Notes: generated from the letters alone by a model not told the origin. 64,000 nt of DNA from Dermatobacter hominis (GCF_020715685.1 NZ_CP085840.1:3968001-4032000), one strand, 5' to 3'; shown: positions 43,788 to 52,682, counted from the first letter of the stretch. A program made the numbers and translations.

Positions 43788-44234
43788 CTATCCGAGTTGC
43801 ATCAGCTCGATGCGCGTCCCGTCGGGGTCCGTGCAGTACACGAACCGCAGCTCGGCATCGCCCATCGGGATGCGGGTCCACGTGTCGTCGAGCACCGTGC
43901 CGCCGGCGTCGGTGATCCGCGAGGCGACGGCGTCGATGTCGGTCACGTTCAGGCACATGTGGGTGAACCCGAGCCGGTTGACCTCGCGGCGCGTCCCATC
44001 ACCGAGGTGGCCCGGGGCGACGAAGTGCAGCAGCTCGATGGACATGCCGTCGCGCTGGACGAACCGGGACCGCAGGTCGGGGGCGTCCACCTCCATCAGC
44101 GGGCCGAACTCGACGCCGACGGCGTGGTCGGCCGTGACCGTGAAGCCGAGGCCGTCGCAGTAGAAGGCGGTCGACCGCTCCACGTCCGACACGCAGAGCC
44201 CAATGTGGCTCAGCGTGATCCCGTCGTCGCTCAT
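43788..44234 (-). CDS. VOC (glyoxalase) family protein
   Basis: This 148-residue VOC-domain protein begins LSHIGLCVSDVERSTAFYCDGLGF and ends FVYCTDPDGTRIELMQL, with the metal-binding His and Glu in the usual spots. It resembles glyoxalase I or methylmalonyl-CoA-epimerase-like proteins; the substrate is open. The ATG overlaps the stop of the metallo-hydrolase gene (ATGA) and has GGGAGGAG upstream, so the two are co-translated. Confidence 0.83.
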   Translation of the reverse strand: MSDDGITLSHIGLCVSDVERSTAFYCDGLGFTVTADHAVGVEFGPLMEVDAPDLRSRFVQRDGMSIELLHFVAPGHLGDGTRREVNRLGFTHMCLNVTDIDAVASRITDAGGTVLDDTWTRIPMGDAELRFVYCTDPDGTRIELMQLG

Positions 44235-45100
44235 GATGCTCCTCCCGTGGTCACGGCCCCTGCGCCGACCGTGATCGTGGCCAGGTCGTCGGGGGCCAGG
44301 ACGGTGCCGTCGAAGTGCTCGGTCGCGATGTCGATCCACTCCTGCGCGCCGCCCGGCGGCGGGGCGGGGACCATGTGGGTCAGCACGAGGGTGCCGACGC
44401 CGGCCCGGGCCGCGGTCTGCGCCGCCTGCACGACGGTGGAGTGGTAGTCGCACACGTCCTGGAGGCGCGGGAGCGGGATCTGGCGGATGACGTCGTCGCG
44501 CACGACGGTCTGCACGTAGACGTCCGCGCCCCGGACGAGCCGGTCGAGCCCCTCGCACGGCACGGTGTCGCCCGCGATGGCCACCGAGGCGCCCTCGTGC
44601 TCGATGCGGTAGCCGACCGTCGGCGTCACCGGCCGGTGGTCCGTCGGGGCGGCGGTCACGGTGATGCCGGCCGCGCCGAGCTCGGGGAGGGCCACGGGGC
44701 CGTCGAGCACCTCGGTCACATGCACCTCGGGGCCGGCCTCGATGTCGTCGTGGTGCGCGATGCGGTACCCGATGTCCTCGGTGAGCATCGCCAGGGTCCG
44801 GTCGACGAGGCCCTCCGACCCGGGGGGACCGACGAGGGGCAGCGGCAGCGGCACCATCGACATGACCCACCGGGTGGTGATCACGTCGTTCAGGTCGGTG
44901 GTGTGGTCCGAGTGCAGGTGCGTGAGGAACTGCACCGCGACCCCGGGCGGGCCCGGCACCCCTGCTGCGGCGAGCCGCAGGAGCACCCCACGACCGCAGT
45001 CGAACAGCAGCGCCAGACCACCGGCGCGCACGAGCGTGGCGGGCCCGGCCCGGAGCGGATCGGGGATGGGCGAGCCGGTGCCGAGCAGCGTGACCTCCAC
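44231..45100 (-). CDS. MBL-fold metallo-hydrolase (RNase Z/arylsulfatase-like)
   Basis: This 289-residue protein is a metallo-beta-lactamase-fold hydrolase. It begins VEVTLLGTGSPIP, the typical first strand, and binds metals through THLHSDHTTD (about residues 60-69), AIAGDTV in the middle and LVLTHMVP near the C-terminus. The layout is like RNase Z and arylsulfatase relatives. GTG 45100 is supported by TACCGT 7 nt upstream on the minus strand; long upstream extensions antisense to the next genes are artefacts. It shares an operon with the VOC gene. Confidence 0.83.
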   Translation of the reverse strand: MEVTLLGTGSPIPDPLRAGPATLVRAGGLALLFDCGRGVLLRLAAAGVPGPPGVAVQFLTHLHSDHTTDLNDVITTRWVMSMVPLPLPLVGPPGSEGLVDRTLAMLTEDIGYRIAHHDDIEAGPEVHVTEVLDGPVALPELGAAGITVTAAPTDHRPVTPTVGYRIEHEGASVAIAGDTVPCEGLDRLVRGADVYVQTVVRDDVIRQIPLPRLQDVCDYHSTVVQAAQTAARAGVGTLVLTHMVPAPPPGGAQEWIDIATEHFDGTVLAPDDLATITVGAGAVTTGGAS

Positions 45101-45107
45101 GGTGGGC

Positions 45108-45117
45108 ACGGTAGCGT
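45108..45117. promoter_or_regulatory. Overlapping divergent -10 hexamers
   Basis: The 10-nt ACGGTAGCGT holds TACCGT on the minus strand (45108-45113, 7 nt before GTG 45100) and TAGCGT on the plus strand (45112-45117, 32 nt before ATG 45150). They share the central TA. Confidence 0.5.
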
Positions 45118-45149
45118 GACCCCGTCCACCGACCAGGGGGTGTTGGTCC

Positions 45150-46028
45150 ATGTCGTCCCGTTCCGCCCAGCCGCGCGCGTCCCGCCGCCCGGTGCCGACC
45201 CTCCGCCGGGCCGGCCTCGCGGTGCTGGCCCTGCTCGCCCCGATGGGCGTGCTCGCGGCGTGCAGCTCCGACGACGACTCGGCGAGCAGCACGACCGGGG
45301 CCTCGTCGACGACCACGACCGCCGCGGCCGAGGAGCTGACGATCCTCGTCACCAACGACGACGGCGTCGGTGCGCAGGGCATCGACGTCCTGGTCCAGGC
45401 GTTGCAGGCGATGCCCGAGACGAAGGTGGTCGTCGCGGCACCGGCCGAGAACCAGAGCGGCACCGGCGGCAGGACGACCCCGGGCGGGGCGACGGCCACG
45501 CCGACCACGATGCTCAGCGGCGAGCAGGCCACCGCGGTCGCGGGCTTCCCCGCGGACTCCGTGGTGTGGGCGCTCGACGGCGGCATCCCCGAGACGCCGC
45601 AGCTCGTCGTGTCGGGCATCAACTCCGGCCAGAACGTCGGTGCGTTCATCCAGCTGTCGGGCACCGTCGGCGCGGCGCGGGCTGCGGCGAGCCGCGGCAT
45701 CCCGGCGCTCGCGGTGTCGGCGGGGGTGAACGACACCGCCGGCTTCGACGAGGCGGCGGAGCTCGCGGTGGCGTGGATCGACGAGCACCGCGGGGCGCTG
45801 CTCGACGGGTCGATGGCGACGACGCCGGCGCCGGTCGCCAACCTCAACGTCCCAGGGTGCTCGGCGGGCGAGGTGCGCGGCGTGCTCGAGGTCCCCGCGT
45901 CGGCCGACCCGCCGGCGTCGCTCGAGAAGGTCGACTGCGGCGCCCCGGAGCCGCCGACGAAGCCGGCCGACGACAACGCCGCGCTGGCGGGGGGCTGGGC
46001 CGCGCTCTCCGACATCGGCGTCGGCTGA
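45150..46028 (+). CDS. Exported SurE-like nucleotidase, lipoprotein
   Basis: This 292-residue protein has a basic N-terminus, a hydrophobic signal segment and a lipobox LAAC (Cys38), followed by a Ser/Thr/Asp linker. The mature part is SurE-like: LVTNDDGVGAQG (residues 67-78, the metal-binding Asp pair), APAENQSGTG, and SGINSGQN then SGTVGAAR. SurE proteins are metal-dependent 5'/3'-nucleotidases, normally cytoplasmic; here export is predicted. AGGGGG lies before the ATG. A hairpin follows the gene. Confidence 0.8.
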   Translation: MSSRSAQPRASRRPVPTLRRAGLAVLALLAPMGVLAACSSDDDSASSTTGASSTTTTAAAEELTILVTNDDGVGAQGIDVLVQALQAMPETKVVVAAPAENQSGTGGRTTPGGATATPTTMLSGEQATAVAGFPADSVVWALDGGIPETPQLVVSGINSGQNVGAFIQLSGTVGAARAAASRGIPALAVSAGVNDTAGFDEAAELAVAWIDEHRGALLDGSMATTPAPVANLNVPGCSAGEVRGVLEVPASADPPASLEKVDCGAPEPPTKPADDNAALAGGWAALSDIGVG

Positions 46029-46061
46029 CGGACGGTCGAGTCGGGCGCCTCGCACCTCGTT

Positions 46062-46078
46062 GGCCACCCCAGGTGGCC
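46062..46078 (+). terminator. Hairpin after the SurE-like gene
   Basis: GGCCACC and GGTGGCC are perfect 7-bp arms around a 3-nt loop, 33 nt after the stop. A second perfect hairpin, CCGGAGG-tgt-CCTCCGG, follows at 46100-46116. Confidence 0.55.
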
Positions 46079-46147
46079 GTGGTCTGACGTGCAGTGGCAC
46101 CGGAGGTGTCCTCCGGGGGAAACCTCGGTGACCGCGGCCCGAAAACG

Positions 46148-46176
46148 TTGACCAGCGTTCAGCTTTGTGGTGCGCT
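46148..46176 (+). promoter_or_regulatory. Possible promoter TTGACC-N17-TGCGCT
   Basis: TTGACC (46148-46153) matches the -35 of the paralogue at 18251; the -10 (46171-46176) is weaker. It lies 55 nt before the GTG at 46232. Confidence 0.35.
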
Positions 46177-46231
46177 CTCCGGTGGACCCGCGGAGGCTGA
46201 CCGTGGGCCGGGGGCCGAAGGAGAGCACACC

Positions 46232-47920
46232 GTGCGCAGATGGGCGATCATCGCGGCAGTCGTCGCGTTCACAGCATTGGTGGTCGGGGCGTGCACCACG
46301 CCGCCGACCGACCCGGGCCAGACGACCACGACGACGTCGTCGACCACCACCACGTCCACCACGGCGCCGCCGGTCGACAACGACGGTGACGGGTACACGA
46401 ACCTGACCGACTGCAACGACGCAGACCCGGCGATCAACCCCGGTGCGCCCGACCCCATCGACGAGCTGAACGTCGACAGCAACTGCGACGGCCAGGACGG
46501 CGTGGTCACCGACATCACCTACGTCAAGGCCGCCGGCGGTGCCGACACCTCGACGTGCGGCGTGATCGCCGAGCCGTGCGCCACGATCGCGCAGGGCCAG
46601 AACCGCACCGCCGCCATGTCGACGTCCATCGTGGCGGTCGCGGGCGGCAGCTACCCCCGCTTCGCGGTGGCCAACGGGCTGTCGATCCGCGGCGGCTTCG
46701 GCCAGAACTTCAAGCGCGGCGGCGCGGCGACGGGCACCACGGTCGCCACCGTCACCGGCAGCTTCGACCCGTCGGTCAACGCCTCGGTGGCGATCCTCGC
46801 CGACGGCATCACCTCGACGACGAGCGTCACCGACCTCAGGGCCGTCGGCGCCGACGAGTCCGGCAACGCCCGGGCCAGCTACGCCGTGATCGTCCGCAAC
46901 TCGACGTCCGCGCTGACCATGGACTCGATCTCGGTGGTGGCCGGCAAGGGCTCGAACGGCTCGGTCGGCACCGCCGGCACGTCGGCCATCCAGACCGCCG
47001 CCCAGTCGGGCAACGCCGGCCAGGACGGCGACGACGGCATCAGCACCTGCAACACCGATCGTCGCTCCGGCGGCGCGTCGATCAGCGGCAGCGGCGCCGG
47101 TGGCGCCGGCGGAGCCCGCGACACCTCCTGCTCGGCGGGCACCTGCGGCATCTTCGGCGGCAACTGCGACGCCACGTCCGGCCTCGCCGGCGGCAACGCG
47201 ACCGTGACCGGCGCCTCGTGCGGCCTCGGCCGTCCGGGCGGTGCGCCCGGGACGCCTGCCCAGCCCGGGACCGCCGGCCTCCCCGGTTGCGTCAGCGACG
47301 GCGCCGGCGGCTCGGCCGGCGCGGCCGGCAACGGCACCATCAGCGGTGGCCTGTGGGCCCGCAGCGGCGGCACCGGGGGCAACGGCACGCTCGGCTCCAA
47401 CGGCGGCGCCGGCGGTGGCGGCGGCGGTGGCGGCGGCTCCGACGACGACATCGACGACCAGGGCGCCGGCGGCGGCAGCGGTGGCGCAGGGGGCGCCCGG
47501 GCCTCGGCCGTGGGCACCGGTGGCAGCGCGGGCTACGCGGCGATCGGCGTGCTGGTCTCCGGCTCGAGCGCCAACCTCCTGAACTTCAACGTCACGCTCG
47601 GCACGGGCGGCGCCGGTGGCGCCGGCGGCTCGGGCGGCCTGGGTCAGCCCGGCGGTGCCGGTGGCCCCGGCGGCGCGGCGTTCCAGAGCGGCGGCGCCGG
47701 TGGCAACGGCGGTGCCGGCGGTCGCGGCGGCCACGCCGGTGGCGGCGGCGGCGGTGCGGGCGCCCCGGCCATCGGCCTGCTCACGACGGGCTCCTCGGCC
47801 ACGCTGTCCGGCTTCTCCTTCACCGGTGGCGCCGGTGGCGCCGGCGGTGCGGGTGGCACGACGGGCATCACCGGTTCGAACGGTGCGAGCGGCGCGGTGG
47901 TCGCCCAGCTCAACCTCTGA
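46232..47920 (+). CDS. Secreted MopE-motif / Gly-rich lipoprotein (DUF1565-like)
   Basis: This 562-residue protein has a lipobox VGAC (Cys21), a Thr-rich linker, and a MopE-type metal-binding motif (about residues 48-90: DNDGDGYTNLTDCNDADP, then NVDSNCDGQDG). A DUF1565-like segment follows (about 96-160: TYVKAAGGADTSTCG, then EPCATIAQGQ and GLSIRGGFGQ). The C-terminal two thirds are glycine-rich GGX runs broken by short beta segments such as ANLLNFNVTL. It is a paralogue of the protein at 18328 with the PKD domain exchanged for a MopE motif. It should lie on the cell surface. AAGGAGAG stands 7 nt before the GTG start. Confidence 0.75.
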   Translation: MRRWAIIAAVVAFTALVVGACTTPPTDPGQTTTTTSSTTTTSTTAPPVDNDGDGYTNLTDCNDADPAINPGAPDPIDELNVDSNCDGQDGVVTDITYVKAAGGADTSTCGVIAEPCATIAQGQNRTAAMSTSIVAVAGGSYPRFAVANGLSIRGGFGQNFKRGGAATGTTVATVTGSFDPSVNASVAILADGITSTTSVTDLRAVGADESGNARASYAVIVRNSTSALTMDSISVVAGKGSNGSVGTAGTSAIQTAAQSGNAGQDGDDGISTCNTDRRSGGASISGSGAGGAGGARDTSCSAGTCGIFGGNCDATSGLAGGNATVTGASCGLGRPGGAPGTPAQPGTAGLPGCVSDGAGGSAGAAGNGTISGGLWARSGGTGGNGTLGSNGGAGGGGGGGGGSDDDIDDQGAGGGSGGAGGARASAVGTGGSAGYAAIGVLVSGSSANLLNFNVTLGTGGAGGAGGSGGLGQPGGAGGPGGAAFQSGGAGGNGGAGGRGGHAGGGGGGAGAPAIGLLTTGSSATLSGFSFTGGAGGAGGAGGTTGITGSNGASGAVVAQLNL

Positions 47921-47999
47921 CAGACGCTCCGGCCCCGGCCGGATGTGGGGGAGATGATCGACGGGGGCCTCCGGGTCCCCGTCGTCGCGTCGGAGTGGC

Positions 48000-48005
48000 T
48001 ACCGT
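48000..48005 (+). promoter_or_regulatory. -10 hexamer TACCGT for the leaderless SDR-P450 operon
   Basis: TACCGT lies 7 nt before the ATG at 48013. Confidence 0.55.
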
Positions 48006-48012
48006 GCCGCCC

Positions 48013-48873
48013 ATGACGGATCTCGTACTCGGCGGAACGGCCGCGCTCGTCACCGGCGGCGGCAGCGGCATCGGACTGGAGAGCGCCCGGCGGCTCGTCG
48101 CGGACGGCGCGGCGGTCACGATCATGGGGCGGACGGAGGAGCGCCTCCGCGACGGCGTGACCGCGCTGGAGGCGGCGGCGCCGACCAACGGCCTGGTCCG
48201 CTTCGTCGTCGGCGACGCGAAGTCCGAGGACGACGTCGCCCGGGCGGTCGCGGTGGCCACCGAGGCCACCGGGGGGCTCGACTTCGCGGTCGCGTCCGCC
48301 GGGCGGGGCGGCCTCGGCCCGATCATCACGACGCCGCTCGACGAGTGGACCGACATCATCGCCACGAACCTCACCGGGACCTTCCTGCTGTTCAAGCACG
48401 CCGGTGCCGCGATCGCCGGCAGCGGCGGTGGCTCGATGGTGGCCATCTCGTCCATCGCCGCCGCCGTCACGCACCCGTTCATGGGTCCGTACTGCGTGTC
48501 GAAGGCGGGCATCGACATGCTGGTGCGCCAGACCGCCGACGAGCTCGGCCGCGCCGGGGTCCGGGTGAACGCCGTGCGTCCCGGCATCGTCGAGACCGAC
48601 CTCGTGTCGATGGTCATGGACGACGAGCAGGTGATGGGCAGCTACCTGGACAACATGCCGGTGTCGCGCGCCGGCAACGTCGACGACGTGGGCTCGGTCG
48701 TCCGGTTCCTGCTCGGCGAGGAGTCGTCCTGGGTCACCGGCACGTCGCTGAGCGTGGACGGCGGCCACCACCTGCGCCGCGGCCCCGACTTCGAACCGGC
48801 GGCCCGGGCCTTCTTCGGCGACGACGCGGTCGAGGGCCGCGTCACCGCCGCCGACGAGGGGGCGGCCGGCTGA
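48013..48873 (+). CDS. SDR family oxidoreductase
   Basis: This 286-residue classical short-chain dehydrogenase has TGGGSGIG (about residues 14-21), the catalytic Ser in AISSIAA and YCVSKAG with catalytic Tyr and Lys. The C-terminal WVTGTSLSVDGGHH is also typical. It would oxidise or reduce a hydroxyl/ketone on a lipophilic substrate. The stop overlaps the P450 start by one base (TGATG), so the two act on related substrates, for instance alcohol oxidation after hydroxylation. Confidence 0.9.
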   Translation: MTDLVLGGTAALVTGGGSGIGLESARRLVADGAAVTIMGRTEERLRDGVTALEAAAPTNGLVRFVVGDAKSEDDVARAVAVATEATGGLDFAVASAGRGGLGPIITTPLDEWTDIIATNLTGTFLLFKHAGAAIAGSGGGSMVAISSIAAAVTHPFMGPYCVSKAGIDMLVRQTADELGRAGVRVNAVRPGIVETDLVSMVMDDEQVMGSYLDNMPVSRAGNVDDVGSVVRFLLGEESSWVTGTSLSVDGGHHLRRGPDFEPAARAFFGDDAVEGRVTAADEGAAG

Positions 48874-50063
48874 TGGCGACCACCGAGCGTCCCCGCGTCG
48901 ACCTGCTCGACGGCGCCTTCTACGTCGGCGACCCATACGCCGCCTACGCGTGGATGCGCGAGCACGAGCCCGTCTACTGGGACCCGGTGAACGAGCTCTG
49001 GGGGATCGCCCGCTACGACGACATCGTCGAGGTCGAGAAGCACAAGCACCTCTTCATCAACTCCGACCAGGAGAAGGGCGGGTACCGCCCGAACATCCCG
49101 GCGGACCCGGCGATCATCGGCCTCGACGACCCGCTGCACTCCCACCGCCGCAACCTGGTCGCCCGGCGCTTCACGCCGAAGGCCGTGTCGCGATGGGAGG
49201 ACCACGTCCGGGGCGCGGTGTCGGCCCTCCTCGACGCGGCGATGGCCCACGGCGGGACGGTCGAGGTCGTCGGCGAGCTCGCGGCACCGCTCCCCGCGGA
49301 GATGATCGGGCTCCTGCTCGGGTTCCCCGAGGAGACGTTCCCGCAGCTCGTCGAGTGGTCCGAGCGCACGATCGAGATGGGCGGCGGGCCGCGCTACTTC
49401 AACGAGACCGGCATGACCGCGGCCATGGAGTTCGCCCAGGCCTCGGCCGAGCTGTACGAGGAGAAGCGGCGCTGCCCGGCCGACGACGTCATGACGCTGT
49501 GGACCCAGGCCGAGGTGCCCGGTCACCCCTTCGGCGTCGACGAGGTCATCTCGGACTGCCTGCTCCTGCTCGACGGCGGCGCCGAGACGACCCGCACGGT
49601 GATCGCCCGGGGGATGATCGAGCTCTCCCGGCGCCCCGAGCAGTGGGCGCTGCTGCGCGAGCAGACCGACCTGACGATCGCGGTCGAGGAGCTGATCCGC
49701 TTCGTCACGCCCATCCACAACATGTGCCGGGTCGCGGCCGAGGACGCCGAGGTCGCGGGCACGCCGATCGCCGCCGGCCAGCAGCTGGTCCTCATGTACT
49801 CGTCGGCGAACCGGGATCCGGAGCACTTCGAGGACCCCGAGGAGATGGACCTCGCCCGCCACCCGAACCACCACATCGCGTTCGGGTTCGGGACCCACTT
49901 CTGCCTGGGCTCGTCGCTGGCCCGGCTCGAGATCCGCATCTTCTTCGAGGAGCTGCTGCAGCGGGTGGCCGAGCTGCGCGTCGACGAGGCGTCGATCGAG
50001 GAGATGCCCAACGCGTTCGTGTACGGGCTGCGGTCGGCCCGGATGGACCTCACGCCGGTCTGA
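48873..50063 (+). CDS. Cytochrome P450
   Basis: This 396-residue soluble P450 has the heme-binding loop FGFGTHFCLGSSLAR with Cys344, the ExxR motif in the K helix (VEELIRF) and the I-helix oxygen-activation motif LDGGAETTR. DDPLHSHRRNLVARRFTPKAV resembles actinobacterial P450s of the CYP125/CYP142 steroid-side-chain group, although exact family assignment needs alignment. Electrons would come from a ferredoxin not present here. It is translationally coupled to the SDR before it. Confidence 0.92.
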   Translation: MATTERPRVDLLDGAFYVGDPYAAYAWMREHEPVYWDPVNELWGIARYDDIVEVEKHKHLFINSDQEKGGYRPNIPADPAIIGLDDPLHSHRRNLVARRFTPKAVSRWEDHVRGAVSALLDAAMAHGGTVEVVGELAAPLPAEMIGLLLGFPEETFPQLVEWSERTIEMGGGPRYFNETGMTAAMEFAQASAELYEEKRRCPADDVMTLWTQAEVPGHPFGVDEVISDCLLLLDGGAETTRTVIARGMIELSRRPEQWALLREQTDLTIAVEELIRFVTPIHNMCRVAAEDAEVAGTPIAAGQQLVLMYSSANRDPEHFEDPEEMDLARHPNHHIAFGFGTHFCLGSSLARLEIRIFFEELLQRVAELRVDEASIEEMPNAFVYGLRSARMDLTPV

Positions 50064-50084
50064 ACCGGGGCCCCGACCGGGTCC

Positions 50085-50672
50085 TCAGATGTCGAGCGCC
50101 CGCCGGACCGCGGAGCGGAGCTCGTGGCGGATCTCGTCGGCGTCGATGTCGGTCAGCGGGGTGTCGCCCATCGGCGCCATCGCGAACGACACGCCCATCG
50201 CGGCCGCCATCCGGATGCGACGTCGCGGGTCGATCTCGGGGTTGCCGAGGACGGCGCCGACCTTGTCGTGCAGCTCGTGGTGCTGGCTGCCCTCGTCGTG
50301 CAGGTGCTCGAAGACCTCGTGGTTGCGGTCGAAGAGCTGGAAGAGGCGGCGGTTGTCGACCATCCAGTCGATGACGCCGCCCAGGGCGTCGGCCCACTCC
50401 TCGTCGGTCGGCGTCGCGGGCATCCCGGCGACCCACTCGCGCTGGATGGCCTCGAACGGCTCGAGCAGCGCGGCGACCATCTCGGCCTTGCTGGCGAAGT
50501 GGTAGTAGAGCGCCGCCTTGGTCACGCCGACGCGTTCGGCGATCTCCCGCAGCGACGTGCCCTCGTAGCCCTTCTCGATGAAGAGGTCGGTGGCCGCATC
50601 GAGGATGCGCTGGCGCGTGGAGAGCCGGTCCTCCTCGACGGGGGAGCGGGGGGCGGTCGAGGTGTCGGCCAT
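50085..50672 (-). CDS. TetR/AcrR family transcriptional regulator
   Basis: This 195-residue TetR regulator has the helix-turn-helix at about residues 31-55 ([22 protein letters not shown]). It is divergent from the ABC exporter genes and very likely represses them and itself. I chose the ATG at 50672; an ATG at 50684 would add four residues and is embedded in the -10 region. A TACGAT hexamer lies 10 nt before the start on the minus strand. The ligand is presumably a drug-like or lipophilic compound exported by the pump. Confidence 0.87.
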   Translation of the reverse strand: MADTSTAPRSPVEEDRLSTRQRILDAATDLFIEKGYEGTSLREIAERVGVTKAALYYHFASKAEMVAALLEPFEAIQREWVAGMPATPTDEEWADALGGVIDWMVDNRRLFQLFDRNHEVFEHLHDEGSQHHELHDKVGAVLGNPEIDPRRRIRMAAAMGVSFAMAPMGDTPLTDIDADEIRHELRSAVRRALDI

Positions 50673-50705
50673 GACGGGTCCCATCGTACCTGATCGAGGT
50701 CTTAC

Positions 50706-50734
50706 TTGACGGCCGGTCAGCTCGCGCTTACCGT
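50706..50734 (+). promoter_or_regulatory. Promoter TTGACG-N17-TACCGT of the ABC exporter operon
   Basis: TTGACG (50706-50711) and TACCGT (50729-50734) are 17 nt apart, giving a leader of about 85 nt before the GTG at 50825. Confidence 0.6.
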
Positions 50735-50768
50735 CCGGTCAGTCAGATGTTACCGACCGGCCGGTCAG
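50713..50768. promoter_or_regulatory. TetR operator region: three CCGGTCAG repeats and a 12-bp palindrome
   Basis: CCGGTCAG occurs at 50713-50720, 50735-50742 and 50761-50768. The third lies in a perfect palindrome GACCGGCCGGTC (50755-50766). The repeats cover the promoter spacer, the -10 and the start region of the exporter operon. Confidence 0.55.
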
Positions 50769-50824
50769 GCGAACACCCGCTCGAGGGTGGCCCCGGCCGA
50801 CCACCCCCGAACGAGGAGGTCCCC

Positions 50825-51796
50825 GTGGACGGACCGATGATCGAGGCCGTCGGCCTCCGCAAGCACTTCGGCGCCACCCAGGCGCTCGACGGCGTGAGCC
50901 TCAGCGCCGAGGCCGGCACGGTGCTCGGCGTGCTGGGCCCGAACGGCGCCGGCAAGACCACCACCGTGCGCGCCCTCACGACGCTCATGATCCCCGACGA
51001 GGGCCAGGCCCGCGTCGCCGGCATCGACGTCGTCCGGTCGCCCGACGCCGTGCGCCGCGTCATCGGCGTCACCGGGCAGAACGCCACCCTCGACGAGCTG
51101 CTCACCGGTCGCCAGAACCTCGTGATGGTCGGCGAGCTGTGCCGCCTCGGGCGGCGGGCTGCGGGCGTCCGCGCCGAGGAGCTGCTCGAGCGCTTCGAGC
51201 TCACCGACGCCGCCGACCGCACCGTCAAGACGTACTCCGGCGGCATGCGCCGCCGGCTCGACCTCGCCGCGAGCATCGTGGCCGACCCGCCGGTGCTGTT
51301 CCTCGACGAGCCGACCACGGGCCTCGACCCGTCGAGCCGGGCCCGGATGTGGCAGGTCGTGCGCGAGCTCGTGGCCGACGGCGCGACCGTCCTGCTCACC
51401 ACCCAGTACCTCGACGAGGCCGACGAGCTGGCCGACCGCATCGTGGTCGTCGACCGCGGCCGGGTGATCGCTGAGGGCACGGCGGCGGAGCTCAAGTCCC
51501 GCATCGGCGGCGAGCGGCTCGTCGTCCGGCTCAGCGAGTCGCACCCCGAGGCCGCTGCGGTCCTGGTGCCGTTCGTGCAGGGCGAGGTGGCGCTCGACGA
51601 GTCCGACCGCCGCCTGTCGGCGACGATCCAGCCGGTCCCCGGGCTCGTCACCTCGCTCGTGCGGGCTTTCGACGACCGCGGCATCGCGGTCGACGACGTC
51701 CAGATCCACCACCCCTCGCTCGACGAGGTGTTCTTCACCCTCACCGGTCGTCCGCCCACCGAGGACGACGCCGACACCGCAGGAGCCGCCGCATGA
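50825..51796 (+). CDS. ABC transporter ATP-binding protein, DrrA-like
   Basis: This 323-residue ATPase resembles the daunorubicin-resistance (DrrA) type exporter subunits. Walker A GPNGAGKTT is at about residues 38-46, the signature YSGGMRRRLD at 137-146 and Walker B VLFLDEPTTGLD at 157-168, with a C-terminal extension typical of this group. GAGGAGGT lies 4 nt before the GTG at 50825. The permease gene follows with an ATGA overlap. Substrates may be drugs or lipids. Confidence 0.92.
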   Translation: MDGPMIEAVGLRKHFGATQALDGVSLSAEAGTVLGVLGPNGAGKTTTVRALTTLMIPDEGQARVAGIDVVRSPDAVRRVIGVTGQNATLDELLTGRQNLVMVGELCRLGRRAAGVRAEELLERFELTDAADRTVKTYSGGMRRRLDLAASIVADPPVLFLDEPTTGLDPSSRARMWQVVRELVADGATVLLTTQYLDEADELADRIVVVDRGRVIAEGTAAELKSRIGGERLVVRLSESHPEAAAVLVPFVQGEVALDESDRRLSATIQPVPGLVTSLVRAFDDRGIAVDDVQIHHPSLDEVFFTLTGRPPTEDDADTAGAAA

Positions 51797-52659
51797 CCGC
51801 CACCCTGACCCCGACCGCGCCGGCCAGCCGGCCCGGGCCCACCGCTGCCGAGGACGGCGGCCGCCTCCGCCGGTGGATCGGCGACAGCTGGATCATGACC
51901 CGCCGCAACCTGGTCCACATCTCCCGGGAACCGATGCAGCTGTCGGACGTCACGGTGCAGCCGGTGCTGTTCACCGTGCTGTTCGTGTACATCTTCGGCG
52001 CCGCCATGGTGCTGCCCGGCGGCGCGAACGTGAAGGACTTCCTCGTGCCCGGCCTCCTGGCCCTGAACCTGACGACCTCGTCGGTCGGCACCGCGATCGG
52101 CCTGACCCAGGACCTCCACACCGGCGTGATCGAGCGATTCCGGACGCTCCCGATGAGCCCGGCGTCGGTGCTGACGGGGCGGTCCGTCTCCGACTTCCTC
52201 TCTGCGTCGGTGTGCACCGCCTTCGTCCTGCTCACCGGGCTCGTCGTCGGCTGGTCGCCGTCGACCGACCTGCTCCACGTCGCCGCCGGCATCGGCGTGG
52301 CGCTCCTGTTCGCCTACTCGCTGAGCTGGGTGTGCGCCTGCCTCGGGCTGCGCTCGGGCGACCCGGAGTCGGCCCAGGCCCTGGCGTTCCTGTTCGTGTT
52401 CCCGCTGGCGTTCGTCTCGAACGCCTTCGCCCCGACCCAGGCCATGCCGACGGTGCTGGCCACGATCGCGGAGTGGAACCCGGTGAGCGCGGTGACCGCC
52501 GCGGTGCGCGAGCTGTTCGGCAACCCGAACCCGTCGTCGCTGGTCGACGTCTGGCCGATGCAGCACCCGGTCCAGGCGACCCTGCTCTGGAGCGCCGTCA
52601 TCCTCGCGGTGTGCGTGCCGCTGGCGACGCGGATGTACCGCAACCGGACCGCCGACTGA
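51793..52659 (+). CDS. ABC-2 type permease, DrrB-like
   Basis: This 288-residue integral membrane protein has six predicted helices in the ABC-2 permease arrangement: VQPVLFTVLFVYIFGAAM, the NLTTSSVGTAIGL region with the conserved GVIERFRTLPMSP loop, and the last helix VILAVCVPLATRMYR. It pairs with the ATPase encoded by the overlapping gene before it to form an exporter. The start ATG overlaps the stop of that gene. Confidence 0.9.
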   Translation: MTATLTPTAPASRPGPTAAEDGGRLRRWIGDSWIMTRRNLVHISREPMQLSDVTVQPVLFTVLFVYIFGAAMVLPGGANVKDFLVPGLLALNLTTSSVGTAIGLTQDLHTGVIERFRTLPMSPASVLTGRSVSDFLSASVCTAFVLLTGLVVGWSPSTDLLHVAAGIGVALLFAYSLSWVCACLGLRSGDPESAQALAFLFVFPLAFVSNAFAPTQAMPTVLATIAEWNPVSAVTAAVRELFGNPNPSSLVDVWPMQHPVQATLLWSAVILAVCVPLATRMYRNRTAD

Positions 52660-52682
52660 CTGGCGCCTCCGGCGGCGGGACC

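Noticed and set aside
44231..47734. A 1167-codon minus-strand frame extending the metallo-hydrolase gene
   Set aside because: Only the last 289 codons match the MBL fold. The rest is antisense to the SurE-like and Gly-rich genes, and a good leaderless start lies at 45100.
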